DNA of 64,000 bases from Skeletonema tropicum (GCA_037178625.1 CM074141.1:434001-498000); one strand, 5' to 3'; positions 43,117 to 54,790 are shown, counted from the first letter of the stretch. Notes: generated by a model not told the origin, from the letters alone. Numbers and translations: made by a program.

Positions 43117-44672
43117 GATGGAACTACGGCGGATAATATTTGAGACGATGGAGAGTTCAAGCAAACGGCCCGTTGATTTGAAGATAGTAGCTGGTATTAA
43201 GGAGGTCTTTCGATTGTTATCGTGTCCGTCGATCTACGGTTCTTATCTCTGTCTCTACACAAGGGATGAGCTGAGATGGCGCTTTGATAAATTCTGCAAA
43301 TGATAGCGACGTTTCTAAGGCACGAGGCGGCGAGGCAGATACTACTCGTCCGACGATGACGCAATGCAAAAAAATACCCAACGAGGATGCAGAGAGGCAG
43401 TTGGTGACGGTAGAAGGCGCCTCGGCCAATAACAACTACACAACACTGCGATATTCATACTAAAAGTGTTGGTCAATGTTTTTTTGAGGGGCATGTTGGT
43501 TGTTGGCAATGTTGGGCGTTTGGCTTGAGAATCGATCTGCGCAGTTTGGCATGCTCTCTCTCCTCGCTCAAACAGTCTGTTTGGCATGTAGTTTTATTCG
43601 TGGATGAGTTGTGCGCTGAAAGCTGAAATCATGGCGAGCTCTAAAGCTATAGAGAGCTCCTCTTATTTTTTGCTGAATGATTTCTAGCAAAACAACAAAC
43701 AACCACTAGAACCCCATCAAACATCCTAGAACGAGCCGACTCAATTTGGAAATCAAAACAAAGAAACTATCACTACGGGGGATCCTACAAAAGCCCAGAC
43801 CCAAGCACCTACTACACACAAATATTCGGGAGAACGGTTTGTAAGGCAAACGGCTCGGCAGGACTAGCTGCCATTCAAGCACTCTATGAGAGCAACAATG
43901 GCCCGATAACAGCGTCATCACTTAATGATGACAAAATTTCATATTTATTACACAGTACAGGTGGCAGATCTATTTCACAAAGAAGTAGCTCTCAGTCGAC
44001 TCAAGAGTCTTCACAGCCACCTACAGATACTTTTCTTGTTTACAATACCAGTGATACGTAGTTTACCGTAGCACAAAAATTCTCTGTCTCTACAATAGAG
44101 ACTCGAGGGATGAGCTGAGATGACGCTTTGATAAATTCTGCCCAATGAAGGCACGAGGCGGCGAGGCGGATACTACTCGTCCGACGATGACGCAATGCAA
44201 AAAAATACCCAACGAGGATGCAGAGAGGCAGTTGGTGACGGTAGAAGGCGCCTCGGCCAATATCTCACTCTCTCTCAGAGTCTCGGAATAGAGAGAGAGT
44301 GATCCTTGCCGACCGACAACGCACGAAGAACGAAGAGATTTAGATACAATAGATCTTTTTAATGAATGAAGGCAGGTTGTAGGTGTGTAGACCTCACGGT
44401 CTCCCGCGAGCCGCGAGCACTTTTTATTAGGCAATGCATGAGATTTCGTTTGGCTTGAGAACCGGCTCTACTTAGCCACATGGATCATCGAAAACAGTCT
44501 GTTTGGAACGGACAATGGATAAGTTGTTGCGCTACAATACTTGCACTTTTTTATTTTGCGACCCAACAACACATCAAAACGTCCGACAACCCGTGGACGA
44601 AGGTCAACGCCCGCCAAGGCGATCTATCTATCTTGTTAATAATTTATGAGTTTACCGAGCAAGTAGTAATGA
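43117..44672. promoter_or_regulatory. enlarged divergent promoter of pair A7/B8
   Basis: The standard blocks are present on both flanks, but the central block (GATGAGCTGAGATG through AAGGCGCCTCGGCC) occurs twice, at 43265-43430 and 44108-44260. Between the two copies lies about 0.7 kb of foreign DNA holding the ORF at 43681-44061. Confidence 0.55.
43681..44061 (+). CDS. 126-codon open frame without a start codon, unknown protein fragment or exon
   Basis: The frame is open after TGA 43678-43680 and ends at TAG 44059-44061. It contains no ATG, so it was either cut from a longer gene or is an exon. The first part is globular-looking (NILERADSIWKSKQRNYHYG, TYYTQIFGRTVCKANGSAGL). The second is Ser/Gln/Thr-rich (SQRSSSQSTQESSQPP). 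I do not recognise the family. It lies in the extra DNA within the A7/B8 promoter, between two copies of a promoter block, so it was probably carried in by a duplication or insertion. Confidence 0.4.
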   Translation, partial: FLAKQQTTTRTPSNILERADSIWKSKQRNYHYGGSYKSPDPSTYYTQIFGRTVCKANGSAGLAAIQALYESNNGPITASSLNDDKISYLLHSTGGRSISQRSSSQSTQESSQPPTDTFLVYNTSDT

Positions 44673-45629
44673 ATGATGGCGGAGGTACGAGGCGAAGATG
44701 GTGAGATTTTTATTTACATGGGCGGCGATCAAGAAGTGCCCAGAGGTGTCAGGCGTGTCCGAATTCATAGATCCGTCAAAATTATTCCCCGGTATGCATT
44801 CCGAAATCGTATAAATCTAATTTCTGTGGAGTTTCACGATGAGATAGAAATCATTGAGGAGTACGCGTTCGCTGGATGCTCCTCGTTGAGGGGACCCATT
44901 AAATTGCTGGGCGTCAAGATCATCAAAATGGGGGCATTCCAAGTTTGTAGCACACTAACTGGTGTAGAATTTGGCGACATGCTGGAAACGATTGAAATGT
45001 ATGCATTTTTCAAATGCAACTCATTGAGAAACATCACAATACCTTCTGTGAGGACCATTGAAAGCCGGGCTTTTGCATGTTGCGAAGAGTTATCTGATGT
45101 GGAATGCGGTGAAGATCTTGAAACAATACAAGAAAGCGCATTCGGTGGTTGCGAAAATTTGCAACGAATCGCATTGCCATTGAAAGACAATATGATCGAA
45201 GATGATGTATTCCGTTTCTGTCCCAACTTTGAAACAGTGGATCTAGTTAGGGGGATTCGAAGCACTATTGCCTCTCTGCATATGGAGAGCTGGAGAAGTG
45301 AAATGATGGATGAAATCAACCGCATCAATCAAGCACTAACTGACACTGATGAGCGGCAAAAGACAGGAGCAATTCAGCATTGGATAAGGAATGTTATCCG
45401 CCGACTCAATCACTACAAGACTGAACACCACAAGATATTGAAGGAGGCTACAACGTTGCTTGAGCTTGCTCTGTGGAAGGCCAATCTTGATGACAATGAG
45501 GGAGGACTTGAGAGGGAGGGAGTAAGAACAACGAGGGGAAGTCGAAAGAGAGCAAGGAAAGAGATCTGTGTTACGTCTGGTGCAAGTATTGTGATCAAGA
45601 ATGTATTACCCTTTCTCCTATTGGGGTGA
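44673..45629 (+). CDS. type B LRR_5 protein B8
   Basis: 318 codons, MMAEVRGEDGEIFIYMGGDQ. Cores: RYAFRNR, EYAFAGC, MGAFQVC, MYAFFKC, SRAFACC, ESAFGGC, DDVFRFC. The stretch from the second to the fifth repeat is almost identical to B9 at 50 kb, while the sixth and seventh differ. The helical tail (RLNHYKTEHHKILKEAT), the RGSRKRARKE basic segment and the NVLPFLLLG end are intact. Partner of A7. Its 3' flank (45630-46155) keeps a shortened B-type block and then meets the 3' end of the MYB gene. Confidence 0.85.
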   Translation: MMAEVRGEDGEIFIYMGGDQEVPRGVRRVRIHRSVKIIPRYAFRNRINLISVEFHDEIEIIEEYAFAGCSSLRGPIKLLGVKIIKMGAFQVCSTLTGVEFGDMLETIEMYAFFKCNSLRNITIPSVRTIESRAFACCEELSDVECGEDLETIQESAFGGCENLQRIALPLKDNMIEDDVFRFCPNFETVDLVRGIRSTIASLHMESWRSEMMDEINRINQALTDTDERQKTGAIQHWIRNVIRRLNHYKTEHHKILKEATTLLELALWKANLDDNEGGLEREGVRTTRGSRKRARKEICVTSGASIVIKNVLPFLLLG

Positions 45630-46155
45630 TATGGTGACGGATTATGTTCTAAGTTTGAAATCATAGATGATGTAATTGTTGTTTAGAGAGATCGAAGAAA
45701 AGTATTATACCGATGACCATACTTAATATAGTAATACCACTTTATCTGATATTGGTCCATAACATTGATTATAGAGAGAAGTAAGGTCGCTCGCTCCTGG
45801 TGGTACAGCTAGGTGCGTCTTATTTTGATGATATCGATTTTATCACAGATAGAGAAATTATTCTCTAGAGAGGTGGTGAGTTGGATGAAAGGGTATCTTC
45901 ATCATGGACAGAGACAGGCAGAGCATATTGTAACATTGCGTCCTTTTGGATCGAAAAAGGCACGGCGATTAGTGAATGTTAGTCAATTGAGCAAAACTTC
46001 TATGGTATTCGTAGCAAACTTTTATGATAGTGGTGGATTTACATTTAATAATTATTTGCTTGGTTATTCTGAAAAGGCTAATTAATAGCAGCCCTCTTGG
46101 CAACGCAACGACATTTATCTCTACACATTTCTGAACAGACCATTCACTTATCCAT
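45630..46155. other. intergenic region between convergent B8 and the MYB gene
   Basis: The first 330 bp carry the B-type 3' block (CATGGACAGAGACAGGCAGA near 45903). No gene is supported. Confidence 0.5.
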
Positions 46156-49100
46156 TCAGTCTTTTGAAGCTTGAATCTTGGGCGAGGTGAATCCCAACAA
46201 CCATCGATCCTCCTCCTTTGTATTATCAACACTCTTCCAGAACTTCTCCGTCGAGTCATGTCCATCAATCCTCTTTGGAATTGTCCTCATTGGAGATAAA
46301 TTCTCCAACTGGGCATCGTGATGCGTGACATGTTTTGGCTCCATGCCAGAACAATCATGCAGACCGCTACTGCCATCCTTCTGGAGGGTCGAATTAATGG
46401 GTATAGGCTTCACTTTGCTGAGCTCTTCCAACGTCATGGTGGTCCGGCTCGAAGCTGCGGACGAGCACACAGTTAGCGGATGCGTTGTTACAGTGGTACT
46501 GGACGAAATGGAAAAGGAAGGTGTTACCATTCCAAGCCCGGGAGTGGAGGCTCCATCCTTCCTCTGCTTCTTCTCCGATTTGTGGATAGTATCAAAGAGA
46601 GACCTTCTCTTCTTCTTGTTTTGCTGAACAGACTGCAAACTACCAATGGGAGAAATAGCCACATGACGTTGTTTCATGTCCGCAGCCTTGGGTGTGGCTC
46701 CAAAGCGAACATTGGCAATGCACATTCGTGGATTACTGCTTGCATGAGGGGTCTTGGGAGTCTTGATCCCGTCCACATAAGTATTGCCCACATCGGCAAA
46801 GAGTTCACTGGGGGAGAATAACTCATTTGCATCCAAAATCTCGTCAAACTGCCCACTCTCACCTTTCGTCTTGACCATGGAGAGTGGAGTGAATCCATGG
46901 ATGAAGTCAAAGTTGACATCTGGCGTGTTGATTGCCGACAAATCACCTTTCTTGGACACTTGGGGTGTGCCCAAGATGGAAGCCCTCCCAGTCGTAAAGG
47001 TTGTCCGGAGATCGCGCTTATCACTCGTATTCACCTTACTACCCTTCAAAGCCGACCGGGGCGAGGAGAAGATATTGCTTGGGTGAAAGTCCATATCTTC
47101 ACTCTTCCTAGATGGGGTCTTACCAAACAATGCCTTGGATACACTATTCGTTTGCGCTGATGAACGATCATTTAATAACGATTCATCAAATGTAGCCGTC
47201 AACTTGGTCGTCTTTCCCTTGGCTACACCCGGATTCAAACGAGGAGTCTCGGTAGAATTCTTCAACGATTCCGTAGTCTCTGCAACCATCTTGGCCCTCC
47301 TCGACGAATTCTTCTTATTACTGGTAGAAGAAGAAGAAGACTTACGAGAAGAGGGACGCTGGCTATCATTCTCACGGACAGCGCTGAGGACTCCATCCAT
47401 ATCTCCTCGGAAGTCGTATCGACCGTCTTCACGCTTGAGTTTCTTGCCGCTTGTGGAGAGATATTTTTCGATCTTCCGTTTCATGGAGGAGTTCCAGTGA
47501 TTCTTGATGGCATTGTCCGTCCTGAGTAGATGAGAGATGAGTGGTGATAATGTCGACACAAGAGATGAAGAAGCGGTTAGACCATGTGTCACAAGATAGT
47601 CACACTAGAATCCAAACAAACTACACCAACAAAAACTCTCTCTTCCTTACCTTCCAGGCAACAACTTGGCAATCTCCGCCCACCGATTCCCAATATTCTG
47701 ATGATACTCCAAAATCATCCGATCCTCCTCCAAACTCCAAGCCTCCTTACTAATATTCGGATTCAAATGATTATGCCACCGTTCCCGACACTGCTTCCCA
47801 ATCCTTCCGGGCAAATGCTGCGCAATCACACTCCACTTCTTGGCACCCAGTTCGGCAACGAGACGTTCGACTGTGGCATCTTCTTCGGCGGTCCAGGGAC
47901 CTTTGACGAGGGTGGGTTTGAGGACCTTGTTCCATCGGTGGAGACATTGAGTTTCGGAACGTTGAAAGCCAAATGTGGTGAGGTGGGAGGATATTTTGCG
48001 CCAGCTTTTGGGTCCGTGTGTTTTAACGGCGGTGCGGAGTACGTCGTCCTGTGTGTGTGTGCGTGTGTGTGGATGAAAACGTTAGCAAACTAAAATCACT
48101 CCTACTACTACCAATGACAACAGTAACAAACTAACGACAACAAACCAACAATCAACACTCACCTCCTTCTTGCTCCACTTATTCCCCCTTCCAACACTCA
48201 TCAATTCCTCCTCCTCTTCCACCTTGCTTTTCAAATTCATCTTGACCGGTGAAAATATATTATTACTACTACTCGATGATGATTGTTGCTGCCCTACTCC
48301 TTTGGTGCTGCGATTGCTACTACGTTGTGGTTGCATTCGTCCATTATTGTTGCTATTGTTGTTGGAAGTGGTGGTCATGGCACTTGGAGTAGAGGAGGGA
48401 AGATAATTTGATTTGGACGATTGTTGACGTTTGCTCATTCTCTTCTTCTTGGCAGAGGAAGATGATGTGGTGGTGGAAAAGGTGGTGGACATTATGGAGG
48501 AGGAAGAAGAAGAAGTACCCTCTGCTCCTCCATAATTGTTGTTGTTGGTGGTAGCAGATCCATGAGAGGATGACAATAATTGCGTATCATTCTCGACAGT
48601 GTCCTTGGGCATCAGTGACATTGGATTTGCCATCATGTCAATAATTGACGTTTGTTGCAGGATGGTACTACCATCATTATTAGTTTCAGTCACATGATGA
48701 TTGCCAGCAACAGCAGATGCTGCAGTGGCATGTCTCTCACGATCCAATAGACTCTCCCTTACCACCACATGTTTATTATTGGGCACTTGTACCATTCTCG
48801 ATTGATCCTCCATTGTTGTTGTAGTGGGAGTGGAAGATGTTGAGTGGTGTAGAGTGCCAGTAGCGGTGGCGGTAGTGTTGACATGTGGTAGACGAATAAT
48901 TGTCCAACACCTCTTTATTCAACACATTACCACCATTACTCAAATTGCCAGTATTCTTTTTCACCACAGTAGTTTTAATGTATCCCGGAGGAGCCACCTT
49001 GACATGTTTCATTGTCTTATTGCTTTGTGCCGCTGCTGCTGCTGCTGCCGTCATTTTAGACGATGCCGAAATTGTACATGTAGATGCAGATGCAACGGTG

Positions 49101-49542
49101 GCGGCAGTGGTGGGCGGATATACTTGAGATGTATTCGTGTAATATGGCGCCGCTGTGTGTGTAGAGAGAGAGGGTTGTTGGCAAGGTGAGTGAGTGACAC
49201 ATTATGGAATAGAAATATTATCGAATCAATGACAGATGTCATGACATGTACAGCATCTAATATAATGAGATGCCTCAGATGAACTCTGTATCAAATAAGC
49301 CCGCCAAATAATAACTCACCAGTTGGAATGCCACTGAGCAGCAGCAGAAGCATTTGTGGTAGTCGGCTTATTGGCCTTGGTAGTAGTCCCCACCTCCACC
49401 TGTCCTCTGCTGCAATGTCTGTCTGCTGATTTTCAGTAGTGCCATTAGTATTATTGGAATTTTTGGAAGAAGCATTGCTGGACGATGATGTGGTGGCGCC
49501 AACAACAATTTGTCGTGCGGTTCGTTTGGATGATCGGGTCAT
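46156..49542 (-). CDS. three-repeat (R1R2R3) MYB transcription factor
   Basis: Coding blocks on the minus strand: 49542-49320 (tentative first exon), 49152-48163, 48048-47651 and 47521-46156, with introns of 167, 114 and 129 bp; the last two junctions are in frame and canonical. R1 spans the second intron (NKWSKKE then DDVLRTAVKTHGPKSWRKI). R2 is GPWTAEEDATVERLV to QCRERWHNHLNP. R3 is EAWSLEEDRMILEYH to TDNAIKNHWNSSMKRK. The tryptophans and the NAIKNHW helix are intact. Animal c-Myb and plant 3R-MYBs of this type bind AACNG-type sites and, in plants, control G2/M genes; a cell-cycle role is inference. The N-terminal 300 codons are Ser/Thr/Asn-rich and change frame near 48900, so the start may be 49542 or 48813. 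The C-terminal half has Ser/Lys runs and no known domain. Confidence 0.85.
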
Positions 49543-50300
49543 ATTTTAGTTCATTAATAGATGGCTATGATGTGTGCCCGCCGATCAATTGTTAGTTTGT
49601 TGGGTGTTGGTGGTGTGATTTTATAGACGGTGTCGTGTAGGTGTTGAACTTTTTTAAACTACACTGATTGACACGATCTCCGCGGTTAGATTATTACTAC
49701 TGTACTATCTCTCTGCACAACCGATCGCCGCCGCCCCTAATCTATTACAGAATTCCTCAGCTTTGTCAATAGTAAGGTGCACCACCAATAAATTCAAAGA
49801 AGTGACATGTAGGATGATGCCTTCCCTCTCTCTGTGTGCACAATGCCATAAATTCAAACTTTTGTTCCGAAAACGACGTGCGTGAAAATCCGTCCAAATA
49901 ATATATCAATGCGGGACAAACCCAAGCTGTGCGAAACGGTATTCCGCGCTAATAATTTAAGGTATGAGCTTAATTGATTTAGGTGATTGATACTTGTACG
50001 TGTATTGTACAATGGACTTAGTAGTGTAATTTAAGGGCTTATTTTGCGACTTTGCTCAGGTCTTAAAATTAAGTAGAGAATAAGTATAGTATCATGGGCC
50101 GTGGGCCTCTTTCTGCAAAGATTTCCCAAGCGGCACCACGCACCACTGCAACGAACTTCCAGCCACCAACTCAATGGCCATAACTTGTCTCCTAGCCAGC
50201 CAATGAAGGCGATGAGTGGCGTTTTGGAAAGCTCCCGTCTCTCCAAATAAAAATATAACTATTTCATAACGGCTTGTTCGTGCAAGCAAGGAGGAGTAAA
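49543..50300. promoter_or_regulatory. divergent intergenic region between MYB and B9
   Basis: 758 bp serving as upstream sequence for both. The B side ends with GCAAGGAGGAGTAAA before ATG ATG, also found before B11. Parts of it, with the MYB exon 1/intron 1 junction, are copied at 54532-55050. Confidence 0.5.
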
Positions 50301-51254
50301 ATGATGGCGGAGGTACGAGGCGAAGATGATGAGATTTTTATTTACATGGGCGGCGATCAAGAAGTGCCCAGAGGTGTCAGGCGTGTCCGAATTCACAGAT
50401 CCGTCAAAATTATTCCCCGGTATGCATTCCAATATCGTGGAAATCTAATTTCTGTGGAGTTTCACGATGAGATCGAAATCATTGAGGAGTACGCGTTCGC
50501 TGGATGCTCCTCGTTGAGGGGACCCATTAAATTGCTGGGCGTCAAGATCATCAAAATGGGGGCATTCCAAGTTTGTAGCACACTAACTGGTGTAGAATTT
50601 GGCGACATGCTGGAAACGATTGAAATGTATGCATTTTTCAAATGCAACTCATTGAGAAACATCACAATACCTTCTGTGAGGACCATTGAAAGCCGGGCTT
50701 TTGCATTTTGCTATGAGTTATCTGATGTGGAATGCGGTGATCGACTTGAAACAATACAAGAATGCGCATTCGTAAAATGCCACAAATTGAAACGAATCGT
50801 CTTGCCATTAAAGGACAATATGATCGAAGATAGTGTATTCCTTCATTGCTCAAAGCTCACAACAGTGGAATTAGTTGGGGGGATCCACAACACTGTTGGA
50901 TCTTTGCATATGGAAAGCTGGGGAAATGAAATGATGACTGAAATCAACCGCATCAATCATGTACTACCCGACACTCATCATTCTCAAAAGAATACAGAAT
51001 TTCAACAATGGATATCATAAGTCATCCGCCGACTCAATTACTACAAGACTGAACACCACAAGATATTGAAGGAGGCTACAACTTTGCTGGAGCTTGCTCT
51101 TTGGAAGGCCAATCTTGATGACAACGAGGGAGGTGAGAGGGAGGGAGTAAGAACAACGAGGGGAAGTCGGAAAAGAGCCAGGAAAGAGATCTGTGTCACA
51201 TCTGGTGCAAACATTGTAATCAAGAATGTGTTACCCTTCCTCCTATTGGAATGA
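50301..51254 (+). pseudogene. type B LRR_5 gene B9 with one nonsense codon
   Basis: MMAEVRGEDDEIFIYMGGDQ start; cores RYAFQYR, EYAFAGC, MGAFQVC, MYAFFKC, SRAFAFC, ECAFVKC, DSVFLHC. After 239 codons the frame meets TAA at 51018-51020, where the intact paralogue B11 has TCA (WISSVIRRL). The same frame is then open to the normal end NVLPFLLLE at 51254. A single C-to-A change therefore removes the second half of the helical tail and the basic segment. All repeats remain, so a shortened protein could still be made. No A partner lies nearby; it shares its upstream region with the MYB gene. Confidence 0.8.
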
Positions 51255-51814
51255 CATTATGGTGGATTATGTTGTAGGTTAGAAATCATAGATGATGTAC
51301 AACCAATCATAGATGATGTACAAAGGCTGTTGTTTCTAGAACAAATTATAGCACTGAGAACTGATTCCTCAGGCAATTCTGTGTTCTGCTACTGCTACTG
51401 TATTCTTTGCCTGAGCTTTCTTTTTGTAGTATATATAATCTTTCCCCCTCAACACACTTGTAAAAGAGTGTCACAACTCAAGAGAACTGGAATTCCAACT
51501 TTTCTCCACACTCTATATCTCTCTAAACTCTCTAGACAGCCATTATTCATTTCTTTTTTACCTACCATTAAGTAGGAGTACCACTGCTGCTTGCTGGTTG
51601 CGATACATTTCTTTGGGTTCCCATGAATGTGTACTTCTACTTTCTGTTCGTTTGAGTTCAGCTTGCAAGTCGAATTTGAATATCAGGCTGATGGTGGAAA
51701 GTAAGGTATCGTATGTAATGGCCAAGGGATGAAGATTACCACTGCAAGTAAGGTCAAAACCCATAGTTACTGCTTCTGAGGGTCGGTCGTAGGAGTAGGT
51801 CGTAGGAAGCCATA
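51255..51814. other. 3' flank of B9
   Basis: The first 340 bp are colinear with the 3' flank of B11 (56009-56340), including a TATATAAT run and GAGTGTCACAACTCAAGAGA. No gene is supported. Confidence 0.55.
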
Positions 51815-51823
51815 AGTATTTCA

Positions 51824-52234
51824 AGGACGGGTGACATCCGTAGAACTTCTACGTAGGAATTCTCACATAACCCTAGTACCTTTTTTGACCGCCGGAGACC
51901 TTTTTGAATGGCACCCGGGTGCCAAACATGAAATGCCGCCCGCCGATCACGATTTTGCTTTGGTACTCGCCTCGGGTGCCATTTCTCCGGGCAACGCACA
52001 CGATGATCGTGCTGGAAGTTTGAACATACCGGTAACATACCGGTACATCCTTACCTAGCTGGTAATCTAACTCCACCCTGGTACCAAATCCCGCCGCCGG
52101 AGGCTTTGAAAAAAAGTACCCAGGTGCGATATTTCCGGTCACAACTAGCGCTTGTTAGTGACCGCCTGCCGGAGCAAAATCTGAAAAAAGCACCCGGGTG
52201 CCATGCCCTCCGGGCAACTGATGTCACCCGTCCT
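51824..52234. mobile_element. 411-bp TIR element with 9-bp target duplication (Mutator-like, non-autonomous)
   Basis: The termini AGGACGGGTGACATC (51824-51838) and GATGTCACCCGTCCT (52220-52234) are exact inverted repeats. AGTATTTCA flanks both sides (51815-51823 and 52235-52243), a 9-bp target duplication as expected of MULE-type transposition. Inside are GGCACCCGGGTGCC palindromes or variants near 51910, 51966, 52116 and 52190, each beside CCGG-rich flanks. No transposase frame. Absent from the duplicated block at 56.3 kb, so it inserted after that duplication. Confidence 0.8.
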
Positions 52235-52243
52235 AGTATTTCA

Positions 52244-52530
52244 CCTTGGTCAGGGTCATTTTTTTATGGTTGATGGCAAGTGAGTATTGCATGTAATGTA
52301 CATAGGAATTAGATCGAAAAGAAACGGTACTGGTTTTTATCGGAAGCCACACTCATTGACTCGACTGTAAAAACTTCAAGTTGGAGGAGGTTGCTCGCGA
52401 GTTGATGTCGTTGCATCGCAGTAAGTATTCAGGATTCTTTTATGTGCCCTGTTGCATTGCAGGTTCATAATATTATCACTGCAACGTCGTTGGAAGAGGT
52501 TTATTCGGTGCTGTGCTAGATGGAGCAATA
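52244..52530. promoter_or_regulatory. upstream region of B10
   Basis: The last 60 bp (TATCACTGCAACGTCGTTGG, GTTTATTCGGTGCTGTGCT) match the sequence before B12. It does not resemble the A/B divergent promoter, so B10 and B12 have their own promoter type. Confidence 0.45.
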
Positions 52531-53508
52531 ATGATGGCGGAGGCACGAGACGATGATGAGATTTTTGTCTACATGGGCGGCGATCAAAGAGTGCCCGATG
52601 GTGTTAGACGTGCCAGAATTCATAGATCCGTCAAAATCATTCCCCGGTATGCATTCCAATATCGTGGAAATCTAGTATCTGTGGAGTTTCATGATAAAAT
52701 CGAAATCATTGAGGAGAATGCGTTTGACGGCTGCACTTCATTGTTGGGACCCATCAAATTACTCGGCGTCAAAATCATCGAAGAGGGGGCATTCGACAAC
52801 TGTCGCGCCCTAACAGGTGTAGAATTTGGTAACAAGCTGGAAACGATTGAAGGTCACGCATTCTACAACAGCTACTCATTGAGGAGCATAACGGTGCCGT
52901 CTGTGAGGACCATCGGAGAGAGGGCTTTTACATGGTGCTTTGTGTTATCTGATGTGGAATGCGGTGAAGATCTTGAAACAATAGAAGGATTCGCATTCCG
53001 AAACTGCCCCAAATTGAAACGACTCGTCTTGCCATTAAAAGACAATATGATTGAAGATGATGTATTCCGTAACTGCCCAAAGCTCGCAACAGTGGAATTA
53101 GTTGGGGGGATTCACAGCACTGTTAGATCTCTGCATATGGAGAGCTGGAGAAGTGAAATGGAGGGAGAAATCAACCGCATCAATCAAGTACTACCCAACA
53201 CCACCTATCCTTTTGAAAAGACTGCAGAAATACAGAATTGGATGAGATCAGTCATGCAACAACTCAATCACTACAAGACTGAACACCACAAGATATTGAA
53301 GGAGGCTACAACGCTGCTGGAACTCGCTCTTTGGAAGGCTAATCTTGATGATAACAAGGGAAGACTTGCGAGGGAGGGAGACAGAACAAGGAGGGAAAGT
53401 CAAAAGTGAGCAAGGAAGGAGATCTTTGCACGGACAGAAATCTTTGTTACGTCTGGTGCAAGCATGGTGATCAAGAATGTGTTGCCCTTTCTAGTTTTGA
53501 AATCATAG
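52531..53508 (+). pseudogene. type B LRR_5 gene B10 with a late TGA
   Basis: Starts at ATG 52531 (MMAEARDDDEIFVYMGGDQ); an upstream GTG in frame is ignored. Cores: RYAFQYR, ENAFDGC, EGAFDNC, GHAFYNS, ERAFTWC, GFAFRNC, DDVFRNC. After 292 codons TGA at 53407-53409 replaces AGA of the RKRARKE basic segment. The frame continues through ARKEIF, a short in-frame duplication that repeats ATCTTT, and VTSGAS to NVLPFLVLKS with stop at 53506-53508. The loss is confined to the last 33 codons, so a nearly complete protein lacking the basic segment and end motif could still be made. Confidence 0.8.
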
Positions 53509-54531
53509 ATTATCTTTGTTTCGCGCTGCAGTTGGCACTTCAATTTTCCAACCATAGTCAGAAGCAGAAGAATAGCAGTCAATTACTCTTACTGAAAGTG
53601 CTAAAATAAAAAAGCATCTACTTAGGTATGCTACTGACTATGGTTGAGACGATTACACTTACCCTTCATGCACACGGACACGGACACGGTCATCCTTACA
53701 AAAGTTAGACCGTTCCATTGCCCTGCCCTGCCATACCGATATTGCCTCTTGAGCAGTATCATAACAGCCAATACACTGATTTATTCCTTTGATGTTGACA
53801 ATTAACAGCTTTCCGGGTAAATGGTTTTTGGAGGGAACTAGAAGCCCAGCAAAGCTCATTTTTGAGCTACCGAATGGAGATGATGCCGTAGGAGTTTGAA
53901 AATGGCGCGACAGTGGAGAAGGTGGGCAAGATGCCCATCTGTGTCATAGGTGGCAGGTACCAGTAGAAAAATGGATATTTCTCACGTACATAGGAATAGA
54001 TCCAGGGACCACATTTTAGACGTCCTGCTCAGCTAGCGCAGCGGTAGGGCCCACATCAGCACTACCCAATATAGATCATAGTAGAGGTATGTTAGTAGAT
54101 AAAATTTATGAGCTTGATGAAGGCTGGTATACTAGTAAGCCTTCTGATAGGTTGGTCAAAGAAATCTGTGAATTTGGGTCGATTTTGGAGGCTATACTCG
54201 TCCCACACTGTGGTGCACATCTCATGTGTTCGAACAGGAGATATCTTGCAAAAGATGGTCAGTAAGTTGAGACCAACAATTGAGATGCCTGTCTCACTGA
54301 TATGCCAATTTTATAGACCTTGAGAAGAGCTTTCAGAATCACCGCCCAAATCCGTCTGAAGTCGATATCCCACAGAGATATGGGACTAGAACGGAGCCTA
54401 TTGAGCAATTGTGCCCACACATGGGCGCATACCCGGAAAGCTGTTAACCATTCATTATTTGCTCATTATCGATTGGTCGGTTGGATAGCGATATCCAAGC
54501 TTCGGTCGAGCTTGAGCTTTTAAAGTTGGTA
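53509..54531. other. 3' flank of B10 and unassigned sequence
   Basis: 53509-53770 is colinear with the 3' flank of B12 (57550-57790). The rest has no supported gene. Confidence 0.45.
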
Positions 54532-54602
54532 ATGCCTCAGATGAACTCTGTATCAATAGGCCCGCCAAATAATAACTCACCATTGGAATGCCACTGAGCA
54601 GC
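54532..54602 (-). pseudogene. copied fragment of the MYB exon 1/intron 1 junction
   Basis: About 71 bp match 49270-49344 with a few small indels, including the GTGAGT donor of MYB intron 1. Next to it, 54603-54627 matches the MYB upstream region near 49717-49742. The 370 bp in between are missing from the copy. It came along when the B9 upstream region was duplicated in front of B11. Confidence 0.75.
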
Positions 54603-54627
54603 ACAACCGATCGCCTCCGCCCCTAAT

Positions 54628-54787
54628 AGGGTGTCCAAGATGAGGTTAGGATTCCTACTTTCCCACGTAGGATTCCCACGTGGTCCCAGATGTGGCTAGG
54701 ATTCCTACTTTCCCCGCAGGATTCCCAGTGGGATTCTGGGGTGGGAAAGTGGGAATTTGGGGTGGGAAAGTGGATCTTGGACACCCT
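54628..54787. mobile_element. 160-bp MITE with 3-bp AAT target duplication
   Basis: The termini AGGGTGTCCAAGAT (54628-54641) and ATCTTGGACACCCT (54774-54787) are exact inverted repeats. AAT lies on both sides (54625-54627 and 54788-54790). The unoccupied site survives in the paralogous sequence near 49735-49745 (CCCCTAATCTAT), which confirms insertion and the 3-bp duplication. Inside, TAGGATTCCTACTTTCCC occurs twice. PIF/Harbinger-type elements make 3-bp duplications, usually TAA/TTA, so the fit is partial. Confidence 0.82.
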
Positions 54788-54790
54788 AAT

